From positions 1-60,840 of the forward strand of contig CAYFNZ010000002.1 of NCBI GenBank assembly GCA_964344625.1: DNA of 60,840 bases. Direction: 5' to 3'. The notes beneath the pieces are model-generated. The model was not told the DNA's origin. It saw nothing but the letters and a program-made list of their open reading frames with translations, and ran no database searches. Source of the stretch: JAAYEL01 sp964344625 (GTDB taxonomy: Bacteria > Bacillota > Clostridia > Tissierellales > Peptoniphilaceae). Position 1 is the first letter of the stretch. Every line of letters starts with the position of its first letter. Positions 7,828-15,123 of the stretch are shown here, in pieces. Both the position numbers and the translations under genes were made by a program.

Positions 7828-8757
7828 CTACCTTTCTATATTTAAGTCTCCTTGTACAATCTTATTATAATTCATTTTTGTTATTATTTCATCATGAATT
7901 TTTCTCCACGACATACCCCAGTTACAAAAAATAGACTCTTCTTCGGGTACCCTACCCAAAAGCCTTTGAATTACAATATTCTCGTCAAGGTGCCTTAGAA
8001 ACAAAATTACCCTTCTTTCAAAATCCTTATAGTCGACAGGCTTTATAAGTTGTTTTTCATACATCTCAGCCAACTTGGTATCTTTAACTATGTAAAGTGA
8101 ATGAACCTTAACTTCATCTACTCCCATTACATTGAGGATTTTTGCGGTTTCAATCACATCTATATCATCTTCCCAAGGTAGGCCAATGATTATATGAACA
8201 CAAGTTCTCAAGCCACGCTTTTTAATCCTATTCATGACATCGAGAAACTCAGCTAAGCCATGCCCCCTATTAAGTTTTTTAAGTATATGATAGTTAACAG
8301 TTTGCAAGCCTAGTTCAATAGTTATGTCTATAGAATTTTCATATTGAAATTTCTTAAGAAAATCTAATTTACTATCACTAATGCTATCAGGCCTGGTGGA
8401 AATAGATATTCCTACAATATCTTCAAGCTTACATTGGTTGATGTAGTCAAAAAATACTTCATCATCCATATATGTGTTAGTAAAATTTTGAAAATAGGCT
8501 ATAAACTTTTGGGCCTTATACTTCTTAGAAATATAAGCCTTATTTATCAACAACTGTTCCTTTATAGAATTAGTGGAAGATACATTTTCAAATGAACCTC
8601 CCGATTCACTACAAAAAATGCATCCTCCATATCCTAGTTTACCATCCCTATTTGGACAGGTAATATTATTAAGCTTTATTGGTAATTTATAAACCTTACT
8701 TCCATATTTTTCTAACAAATATTCAGAGTATGAATTATAAGGCTTAACTAAAGTCAT
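7828..8757 (-). CDS. Radical SAM protein, TIGR01212/YhcC family
   Basis: This is a 309-residue radical SAM enzyme. The cluster motif is Cys34, Cys46, Cys49 (C-x11-C-x2-C within ITCPNRDGKLGYGGCIFCS), the spacing seen in the YhcC/TIGR01212 family rather than the usual CxxxCxxC. The core continues with GISISTRPDSIS and a C-terminal family domain with YIVKDTKLAEMY. The family's reaction is not established to my knowledge; some members are suspected RNA-modifying enzymes. It sits second in the operon begun by the His/Cys-rich DUF1292 protein. Confidence 0.88.
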   Translation of the reverse strand: MTLVKPYNSYSEYLLEKYGSKVYKLPIKLNNITCPNRDGKLGYGGCIFCSESGGSFENVSSTNSIKEQLLINKAYISKKYKAQKFIAYFQNFTNTYMDDEVFFDYINQCKLEDIVGISISTRPDSISDSKLDFLKKFQYENSIDITIELGLQTVNYHILKKLNRGHGLAEFLDVMNRIKKRGLRTCVHIIIGLPWEDDIDVIETAKILNVMGVDEVKVHSLYIVKDTKLAEMYEKQLIKPVDYKDFERRVILFLRHLDENIVIQRLLGRVPEEESIFCNWGMSWRKIHDEIITKMNYNKIVQGDLNIER

Positions 8758-8783
8758 AAAAGCTTACTCCCAATTTATTAATC

Positions 8784-9281
8784 CTATTCTTCGTCTTCTT
8801 CGATTTCGATATCAAGGTCTACTTCTAAATCATCAGCGACTTCATAATATCTTTCTGCAACTTTTTCAAATTCTTCTTCAGTTTCAATCATGTTAATTTC
8901 TATTTCATCATCACCAACTTCATCGAATCTGTATAATAATACTTCATTTTCTTCTGATTCTTCATCTTCAGATAATGGTAATAATGCTATATAATCTTGA
9001 TCGTCTACATCGAAAATACTAATGACTGCACATTGCAATTCTGAGTCGTCATCCAAAGTTAATGTGATTATATCAAAGTCTTCCATGAAGTCATCGCCAT
9101 GGTCATGATCGTGGTCATGTCCGCAACCGCATTCTTCATGATGGTCGTGGTCGTGATCATGGTCACAGTCACAGTTGTCATCATTGCAGCCGCAAGTTTT
9201 ATCAGCTGGCTTTTCTTCTTCATGAGAGCAACTGCACTCACATTCCTTCTTTAATTCTTCTTTTTTATCTTTTTCAGTCAT
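8784..9281 (-). CDS. DUF1292 protein with His/Cys-rich metal-binding N-terminus
   Basis: The protein has 165 residues in two parts. Residues 1-65 hold nine Cys and ten His, including CECSCSH, CGCNDDNCDCDHDHDHDHH and CGCGHDHDHDH, a composition typical of metal-storing or metal-delivering tails (as in SlyD, HypB, UreE). Residues 66-165 form an acidic DUF1292 domain (FDIITLTLDDDSELQCAV; DDQDYIALLPLSED) like the short YrzB-type protein at 16936-17184. The domain's role is not known. Binding of Zn, Ni or Cu is inference from composition. It has its own promoter, an AGGAGG site, and leads a four-gene operon. Confidence 0.85.
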   Translation of the reverse strand: MTEKDKKEELKKECECSCSHEEEKPADKTCGCNDDNCDCDHDHDHDHHEECGCGHDHDHDHGDDFMEDFDIITLTLDDDSELQCAVISIFDVDDQDYIALLPLSEDEESEENEVLLYRFDEVGDDEIEINMIETEEEFEKVAERYYEVADDLEVDLDIEIEEDEE

Positions 9282-9311
9282 CGGTAAAGCCTCCTATGTT
9301 TTAATATTCAA

Positions 9312-9340
9312 TATATACCCATTTTTTTGTTTATTATCAA
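9312..9340 (-). promoter_or_regulatory. Promoter of the DUF1292 operon
   Basis: On the minus strand TTGATA (9335-9340), 17 bases and TATATA (9312-9317) form a sigma-A-type promoter about 30 bases before the DUF1292 start. It lies just after the end of pepD. Confidence 0.6.
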
Positions 9341-9353
9341 TATATAATTTAAA

Positions 9354-10799
9354 TTATAATCTTGCTAGAATTCCTACTAGAAAATCCCTGGTTCTTTCAG
9401 TAGATGATATTGATAACTTTTCTTCAGGAGTATGGGCTCCTATTATATCTGGTCCGATAGAAATCATATCCATATTAGGATATTTTTCTGAAATCAAACC
9501 AGTTTCAAGTCCAGCATGGATAGTCTTTACAAGCATTTTTTTGCCATATTGGTCTTCAAATACTTGACTAGCCAAATGGCAAAGTTTAGAGTCAAAGTTT
9601 GGCTTCCACATTGGATAACCATCTGAAAAACTAACATCTGCTCCAACAAGTCTTCCCACTTCTTTAATTTTATTAAGTAGGACTTCTTTTTGTTCAAGGT
9701 CGCTTGACCTAACTGATAAGGAAATCTTTAGTCTATCTCCAAGCATTTCTACAATAGCTAGGTTATTGGAAGATTCTACCATTGCTTCATCATCCTCAAC
9801 CATTGTGTTGATACCATGAGGTAGGAGATTTATAGCTGAGAATACTCTTTTAATAGATTCTTCACTTATATATTCCATATCAGCTGTACAATCAAGAAGT
9901 TCAATACTTAAGCCAGATTCCCTCTTTAAGTATTGGTTAATAATTTGATTCTTTACTTCTTCAAAGTCTGCTTCAAATTCTTCTAAAGCTTCTTTTGGCA
10001 CACCAAAACATGCTTGAGCCTTTGAAGGTATAGCATTATGCTTTGTACCACCTGATATGTGGCCAAATAAAATCCTATCTTTTAATTTTAACTTACTGAT
10101 AAAGTTTACTAATAATTTAATAGCATTTAAGTGTTCTGTCCCTATAGTAAGACCTGAGTGACCTCCCTTTAGACCACTTACTACAACCTTTTTATTTATA
10201 TAGCCTTGGTCTTTTTTGAAGCTAAGAGGTATTTCTAAATAGCTGTTGATACCACCTGCACAGCCGATAATCATAATACCTTCATCTTCTGTGTCAATGT
10301 TTATTAATTTTTTAGCCTTTAACATGTCAGAAGATAGGCCCAAGACACCATCCATACCAGTTTCTTCTGTAGAAGTTATCAGCACTTCTAAAGCAGGATG
10401 GCTTACATCTTCACTTTGAAGGATATCCAAGGCCATAGCTACCCCAATACCATCATCAGCACCAAGTGTTGTACCTTTAGCTTTAACCCAATCTTCATCA
10501 ATAAACATATCAATTGGATCTGTTAAAAAGTCGTGGTCGCAAGTTTCAAGCTTTTCACAAACCATATCCATATGACCTTGAAGACAAACTACGTCATGGT
10601 CTTCATAGCCTGGGCTTGCAGGTTTTTTTATAAGAACATTTAGATGTTCATCTTTATATGTTTCAAGTCCTAAACTCTTGCCTAATTGATAAAAATATTC
10701 AGATATTTCTTCTTCATTGTTTGAGCACCTTGGTATGGCATTCATCTTGAAGAAGTTATCAAAAGTTTTATGGGCTCTGGATTTGTTTAAAATTTCCAT
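9354..10799 (-). CDS. pepD: Aminoacyl-histidine dipeptidase (peptidase D, M20 family)
   Basis: This cytosolic dinuclear zinc dipeptidase hydrolyses Xaa-His and other dipeptides. Its 481 residues match the PepD family length (about 485). Metal-binding motifs are present in order: QGHMDMVCEK (His and Asp ligands), LGADDGIGVA (bridging Asp) and STEETGMDG (catalytic Glu). The dimerisation insert follows, with GLKGGHSG. It starts at the stop of the PPIase gene, with a weak ribosome-binding site, and is the last gene of the alaS-pepD run; I saw no terminator after it. Confidence 0.93.
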   Translation of the reverse strand: MEILNKSRAHKTFDNFFKMNAIPRCSNNEEEISEYFYQLGKSLGLETYKDEHLNVLIKKPASPGYEDHDVVCLQGHMDMVCEKLETCDHDFLTDPIDMFIDEDWVKAKGTTLGADDGIGVAMALDILQSEDVSHPALEVLITSTEETGMDGVLGLSSDMLKAKKLINIDTEDEGIMIIGCAGGINSYLEIPLSFKKDQGYINKKVVVSGLKGGHSGLTIGTEHLNAIKLLVNFISKLKLKDRILFGHISGGTKHNAIPSKAQACFGVPKEALEEFEADFEEVKNQIINQYLKRESGLSIELLDCTADMEYISEESIKRVFSAINLLPHGINTMVEDDEAMVESSNNLAIVEMLGDRLKISLSVRSSDLEQKEVLLNKIKEVGRLVGADVSFSDGYPMWKPNFDSKLCHLASQVFEDQYGKKMLVKTIHAGLETGLISEKYPNMDMISIGPDIIGAHTPEEKLSISSTERTRDFLVGILARL

Positions 10800-10800
10800 A

Positions 10801-11541
10801 CTAAAAACTCTTTTCTACTTTATATTTCTTTTGTAATTCTTCTGTTTTTTCTAAGTATGCTTCTTGTTGTTTTTGGCCTAATAAGATAGCTTCGATTTCA
10901 TGCTTATTTGATTCTAGGTCATCTCCCCTAGCAACTTGCTTGTCAACCAATTTAATTATATGGAATCCAAATTGTGTCTTAACTGGTTCAGATAAGCTTC
11001 CAACTTCCATTTCTTCTAAAGCATGGTCGAATTCAGGAACCATTTGGCCTGTTGTAAATAGTCCTAGGTCTCCACCATTTTGAGATGAAGGGCAAGAAGA
11101 TACTTCTTTTGCTACATCTTCGAATTTTTCATCCTTAAGTCTTTCTTTAACTTCCTTAGCCTTTTGTTCATCATCTACAAGGATGTGACTTGCCCTATAT
11201 TGGTATAATTTGATGAATTGGTCCTTATGGTCATCGTAGTATTTTTTTACTTCGTCATCGCTGACCTTTACATTTTCCAAAACTCTCTTCATTGAAATTT
11301 GTCTTAAGATTTGTTCTTTAGCAAATTCAAGTTCCTTTAAGTATTCTGGATCTTCTTCTAAACCATGTTCTAATGCATCAAGGTAGATCAAATGTTGGTT
11401 CATTAACTCTTGAGCTACTTGTTTTTTACCTTCTTCGTTATTGAATTGAAGTCCTTGTTGGCCCATTTTAGCCAAGAACTTTTCTACGTCACTTTCTGTT
11501 ACCTTGTAGCCTTCAGTTTGTAATAAAATTTTATCTTCCAT
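10801..11541 (-). CDS. Parvulin-type peptidyl-prolyl isomerase, no signal peptide
   Basis: It isomerises peptidyl-proline bonds. An N-terminal SurA/PpiC-like helical region (about 1-105, with QELMNQHLIYLDALEHG) precedes a parvulin domain (about 110-205) with YRASHILVDDE, SSQNGGDLGLFTTGQMVPEF and TQFGFHIIKLVD. Unlike PrsA it has neither signal peptide nor lipobox, so it should work in the cytosol. The start at 11541 is chosen because GGGGGT sits 4 bases before that ATG; a longer frame from 11556 lacks a good site. The ribosome-binding site overlaps the end of cvfB. Confidence 0.88.
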   Translation of the reverse strand: MEDKILLQTEGYKVTESDVEKFLAKMGQQGLQFNNEEGKKQVAQELMNQHLIYLDALEHGLEEDPEYLKELEFAKEQILRQISMKRVLENVKVSDDEVKKYYDDHKDQFIKLYQYRASHILVDDEQKAKEVKERLKDEKFEDVAKEVSSCPSSQNGGDLGLFTTGQMVPEFDHALEEMEVGSLSEPVKTQFGFHIIKLVDKQVARGDDLESNKHEIEAILLGQKQQEAYLEKTEELQKKYKVEKSF

Positions 11542-12382
11542 TTTTACCCCCATCATTAATTTTTATTCCATCATTAATAAATATTATTCTTCTTTGTTTA
11601 TATAGCCTACCTAAAGACCTCTTGAATTGTGATTTACTCATCTTAAAGATTGAATAGATAAGTTTAGGATCACTATTGTCACCCACTCTTAAATATCCAC
11701 CATTATCCCTTAAGATGGTATAAATCTTCTCACTATCTGAACCCAATTGCTCGTGAACCCTATTATTTCTTGTTAAGTCTATCTTTCCATCAGCCTTAAC
11801 ATTTTTTACCCTAAGTTTCACATGGTCGTTGACCTTCATTATTCCGTCAATTTCATTGGCTGCAAGCATTGCATTGTACTTATTATCAACCAAGATAAAG
11901 GCACCGATATCATAATCAAAGGAATATACATGGCCTTCAACCCAATCATTTTCCTTATAAGGAACTTCCTTTGAAAAGTAAGGTCCTACCTTCATGGTAG
12001 CTGTTAGCCTGGTTGATTTATCTTCATATAGGGCAACTAGGTAGTAGTCATGCTTTCTAATCTTCATTGTTTGTTCTTCATAAGGAAGGTAAAGGTCTTT
12101 TTCAAGGCCCCAATCTAAGAATGCACCTACCTTATTTATGTCCTTTACTTGTAGGATAGCTAGCTGGCCAAGTTCTATTTTAGGTTTTAAGGTTGTTGCT
12201 ATTGGTCTATTTTCATTATCTTTATAGACAAATACTTCAATCTTTTTTCCAACCTGCCAATCTTTTTTCACAAACTTTCTAGGCAACAAGATGTCTTGTG
12301 ACTTTTCTTCATCGCTTAAAAATGCCCCAACGGTAGTAAATCTTTGTATGGTTAAAACTTGAGTTTTACCTAATTTAATCAT
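11531..12382 (-). CDS. cvfB: CvfB/YitL-family S1-like RNA-binding protein
   Basis: The 283-residue protein has tandem S1-type OB folds (KTQVLTIQRFTTVGAFL at the start, LAILQVKDINKVGAFLDWG at about 70-90, a third at about 150-210). A C-terminal winged helix holds LRDNGGYLRVGDNSDP and MSKSQFKRSLGRLY. This is the layout of CvfB, a virulence-linked RNA-binding regulator in staphylococci and streptococci. Its start overlaps the yitT stop (TAATG), so translation is coupled. The targets cannot be inferred here. Confidence 0.88.
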   Translation of the reverse strand: MIKLGKTQVLTIQRFTTVGAFLSDEEKSQDILLPRKFVKKDWQVGKKIEVFVYKDNENRPIATTLKPKIELGQLAILQVKDINKVGAFLDWGLEKDLYLPYEEQTMKIRKHDYYLVALYEDKSTRLTATMKVGPYFSKEVPYKENDWVEGHVYSFDYDIGAFILVDNKYNAMLAANEIDGIMKVNDHVKLRVKNVKADGKIDLTRNNRVHEQLGSDSEKIYTILRDNGGYLRVGDNSDPKLIYSIFKMSKSQFKRSLGRLYKQRRIIFINDGIKINDGGKNGR

Positions 12383-13251
12383 TATAGTCCCGCCTCTCTG
12401 GTAAATCCTTCACCTATTACTTCACTGGTGCTATTGATAAATACAAAGGCCTTATCATCAATCTTATTTACCCAATTTTTAATTTTTAAATATTGTGACC
12501 TACCTACAATTGTCATAAGAATTTCTTTGTCGCTGCCAGTATAGCCACCTCTTGCCTTATAAAGAGTTGTTCCTCTATTTAATTCCTTGGTGATATAGTC
12601 ATTTATTTCTTCTATATGAGTAGATATTATGGTCATTTGAATCAAGGTATTAAAACCTGTCAATACCTTGTTAATAGTTAAAGAGGAGATAATAAGAACT
12701 AATATCCCATATATAGCCTTTTCTAAACCTAATACAAAGATTGCGGCTATAATAACCATCGAATCAGCTATCATTACACCTGTACCCATACCGATTGAAA
12801 AGTATTTATTCAATATCTTAGCAATGATATCAGTTCCACCTGTGGATGCGTTGGCAGTAAAGACAAGTGATAATCCAAGTCCTGTAAGCCCCGCACCAAC
12901 TATTAGGTTTGTTAATGGGTCTTTTAAGACCATGCCATGATCCTTAAATGTGTAATCATATATAATCAATAGCAAAGAATATACTGTTGTTCCTGTTATT
13001 GTATAAACTCCAAATTCCGGTCCTAATACAATAAAGCCAATTATAAATAAGATTGCATTTAGAATAGCTGTAACAATACCTACTTTGACACTTGGAAATA
13101 CTTGCGATATCAAAAAGGCAGTTCCTCCAACCCCGCCTGAAGCAATTTTAGCTCCAAATAGGAAGAAGTAGGTACCAATTGACATTAGAAATGCTCCGAA
13201 AATTATTAGTAATAATCTTTTAATTACTGTCTTAGTTTTCCTTTTTTTCAT
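12382..13251 (-). CDS. YitT-family membrane protein with DUF2179 domain
   Basis: This 289-residue membrane protein has five or six TM segments in the first 200 residues (including LIIFGAFLMSIGTYFFLFG and GVGGTAFLISQVFPSVKVGI). A C-terminal soluble DUF2179-type domain (about 215-289) carries LNRGTTLYKARGGYTGSDKE. The substrate of the family is not established. The start at 13251 is supported by AGGAG 8 bases upstream; the longer TTG frame to 13281 lacks this. It overlaps the trhP end by 20 bases. A paralogue is at 21146-22039. Confidence 0.88.
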   Translation of the reverse strand: MKKRKTKTVIKRLLLIIFGAFLMSIGTYFFLFGAKIASGGVGGTAFLISQVFPSVKVGIVTAILNAILFIIGFIVLGPEFGVYTITGTTVYSLLLIIYDYTFKDHGMVLKDPLTNLIVGAGLTGLGLSLVFTANASTGGTDIIAKILNKYFSIGMGTGVMIADSMVIIAAIFVLGLEKAIYGILVLIISSLTINKVLTGFNTLIQMTIISTHIEEINDYITKELNRGTTLYKARGGYTGSDKEILMTIVGRSQYLKIKNWVNKIDDKAFVFINSTSEVIGEGFTREAGL

Positions 13252-14473
13252 TGACTTTTCTCCTAAGCATATCGCCTTCAAATACTTTTACTGGCATGTT
13301 TATTTTAACAATTTGTTTAGCTTGGTTGGCCATGTCAATCAAGTTATCATCTTGGTCTTTAATATATTCAATCTTCAATTTATGAACTTCTTTGTAAGGT
13401 CCAAAAACTTCTATCTCATCCCCTACAACAAATTTGTTTCTTTGTTCTAGTAGGGCTTCTTTCTTTTCTTCATCATATTCTAGTACAGTTGCTAGAAAAT
13501 CATAGGTCCTGATATAGGCGCTAGAATCATAATTTTGGCCTTTATCATCTGGCTTTCCAAAGAAAAATCCAGTTGTAAAATCCCTATAAGATGCTTTTTT
13601 AATTTCTTCTAGAAGCTCAGCTTTTAGCTCTTCTGTATACTCACCCTTGTAATATGCATCTATAGCCAGTCTATAGGCTCTTACAACTGTAGCTACATAG
13701 AATTGAGTTTTAACCCTACCTTCAATCTTTAAGCTAGATACACCCGCTTCTATCAATTGGTCAATATATTCAATCAAACATAGGTCCTTAGAGTTGAAGA
13801 TAAAAGTTCCTCTTTCATTTTCTTCTATTGGGTAGTATTCACCAGGCCTTGTTTCTTCAACCAACCTGTATTTCCACCTACATGATTGAGCACAGTCTCC
13901 GTGGTTGGCATCCCTGTGAGTAAAGTAATTACTCAACAAACATCTTCCTGAGTAAGATATACACATTGCCCCATGAATGAAAACTTCAAGCTCCATGTCA
14001 TCAGGAATATTGGCCCTAATGCTTTTTATCTCCTCAATGCTTAGTTCTCTTGCTAAAACCACCCTTCTAGCACCTAATTTATACCAGAAGTTTACTGTTT
14101 CAGCATTGGTAATGCTTGCTTGAGTACTTATGTGTTGTTCCAAGTCTGGTGCTTTTTCTTTAATTCTCATAAAGATACCAGGATCTGCAACTATAACTCC
14201 ATCTACACCAGCTTCTGATAAGAAAACTACATATTCATCCAGTTTATCAAAGTCAGTTTCATGAGCTATGATATTCATAGTAATATATAGTTTTTTATTC
14301 CTATCATGAACATATTTCACAGCTTCTAAGATTTCTTCATTACTAAAGTTTTTTGAAGCTGTCCTAAGGCCGAATTCTTGACCAGCCATAAAAACAGCAT
14401 CTGCACCATAGTCAACAGCTGTTTTCAATTTATCTAAATCACCAGCTGGTGCTAGTAATTCAACTTTGTTCAT
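13232..14473 (-). CDS. trhP: Peptidase U32-family protein, likely TrhP (tRNA 5-hydroxyuridine synthesis)
   Basis: The 413-residue protein starts with VELLAPAGDLDKLKTAVDYG and holds the U32 signature EVFIHGAMCISYSGRCLLS, followed by further cysteines in CAQSCRWKY, which in this family ligate an iron-sulfur cluster. Members next to a TrmR-like methyltransferase (B. subtilis yrrN/yrrO) are known to make 5-hydroxyuridine at tRNA position 34. Here trmR lies directly upstream with an ATGA overlap, which favours TrhP over a protease. Bacillus has two such genes; this locus has one. AGGAGG precedes the ATG. Confidence 0.85.
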   Translation of the reverse strand: MNKVELLAPAGDLDKLKTAVDYGADAVFMAGQEFGLRTASKNFSNEEILEAVKYVHDRNKKLYITMNIIAHETDFDKLDEYVVFLSEAGVDGVIVADPGIFMRIKEKAPDLEQHISTQASITNAETVNFWYKLGARRVVLARELSIEEIKSIRANIPDDMELEVFIHGAMCISYSGRCLLSNYFTHRDANHGDCAQSCRWKYRLVEETRPGEYYPIEENERGTFIFNSKDLCLIEYIDQLIEAGVSSLKIEGRVKTQFYVATVVRAYRLAIDAYYKGEYTEELKAELLEEIKKASYRDFTTGFFFGKPDDKGQNYDSSAYIRTYDFLATVLEYDEEKKEALLEQRNKFVVGDEIEVFGPYKEVHKLKIEYIKDQDDNLIDMANQAKQIVKINMPVKVFEGDMLRRKVNEKKEN

Positions 14474-15123
14474 TTTGCCTCCTTTACGGTAAGAGCAAGA
14501 CCATCACCAATTTGAAGAATAGATGTGGTATAACCTTCTTTTGCAACAAGCATATCTAAATAATTTCTAAGTCTTTTTACGATGGTAATTTTACGCCTTT
14601 TTACTAGGTCATTATCACCTACCATGCCCCTAAAAAGTATATTGTCAGAAATGATTATCGCCCTATCATCTAATTTATCTTCAATTAGTTCGAAGAACTT
14701 TATATATTGTCCCTTAGCTGCATCTATAAATACCATATCGAATTTGCCTTCAAGCTCTGGTAAAGCCTCTAGGGCATCAGCCTCGATAAGATTTATCCTA
14801 TTTTCAAGGCCATAGTCTACTATATTTTTCTTGGCAATTTTACTCATATCTTCATTTATCTCTATAGTTGTAACTTCTGAGTTTGGAGAATTACTTGCAA
14901 AAAATATTGAAGAATAGCCTATAGCCGTTCCAATTTCAAGTATCCTTTTTGGCTTAAAAATAAGCAAAACTGTTTTTATAAATTCAGCCACCTCCCTATG
15001 AATTATCGGTATATTATTACTCTCTCCATAGGTTCTTAGGTCTTCTAAGTCTTCACTTACCTTGTTTTTTATATAAATATTGTTTATAAAATCTACTATT
15101 TTATCATTATTTATTTCGTTCAT
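14470..15123 (-). CDS. trmR: SAM-dependent O-methyltransferase, likely TrmR (tRNA mo5U34)
   Basis: This class I methyltransferase of the caffeoyl-CoA OMT-like family has 217 residues. The SAM motif is ILEIGTAIGYSSIFFA, an acidic strand follows in TTIEINEDM, and FDMVFIDAAKGQYIKFFE carries the metal-binding Asp region. B. subtilis YrrM (TrmR) methylates 5-hydroxyuridine in tRNA to 5-methoxyuridine; adjacency to trhP supports the same role. I choose ATG at 15123 (GGAAG 7 bases upstream) over an upstream in-frame TTG at 15129. It overlaps the end of the RNase J gene by 17 bases. Confidence 0.85.
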   Translation of the reverse strand: MNEINNDKIVDFINNIYIKNKVSEDLEDLRTYGESNNIPIIHREVAEFIKTVLLIFKPKRILEIGTAIGYSSIFFASNSPNSEVTTIEINEDMSKIAKKNIVDYGLENRINLIEADALEALPELEGKFDMVFIDAAKGQYIKFFELIEDKLDDRAIIISDNILFRGMVGDNDLVKRRKITIVKRLRNYLDMLVAKEGYTTSILQIGDGLALTVKEAK

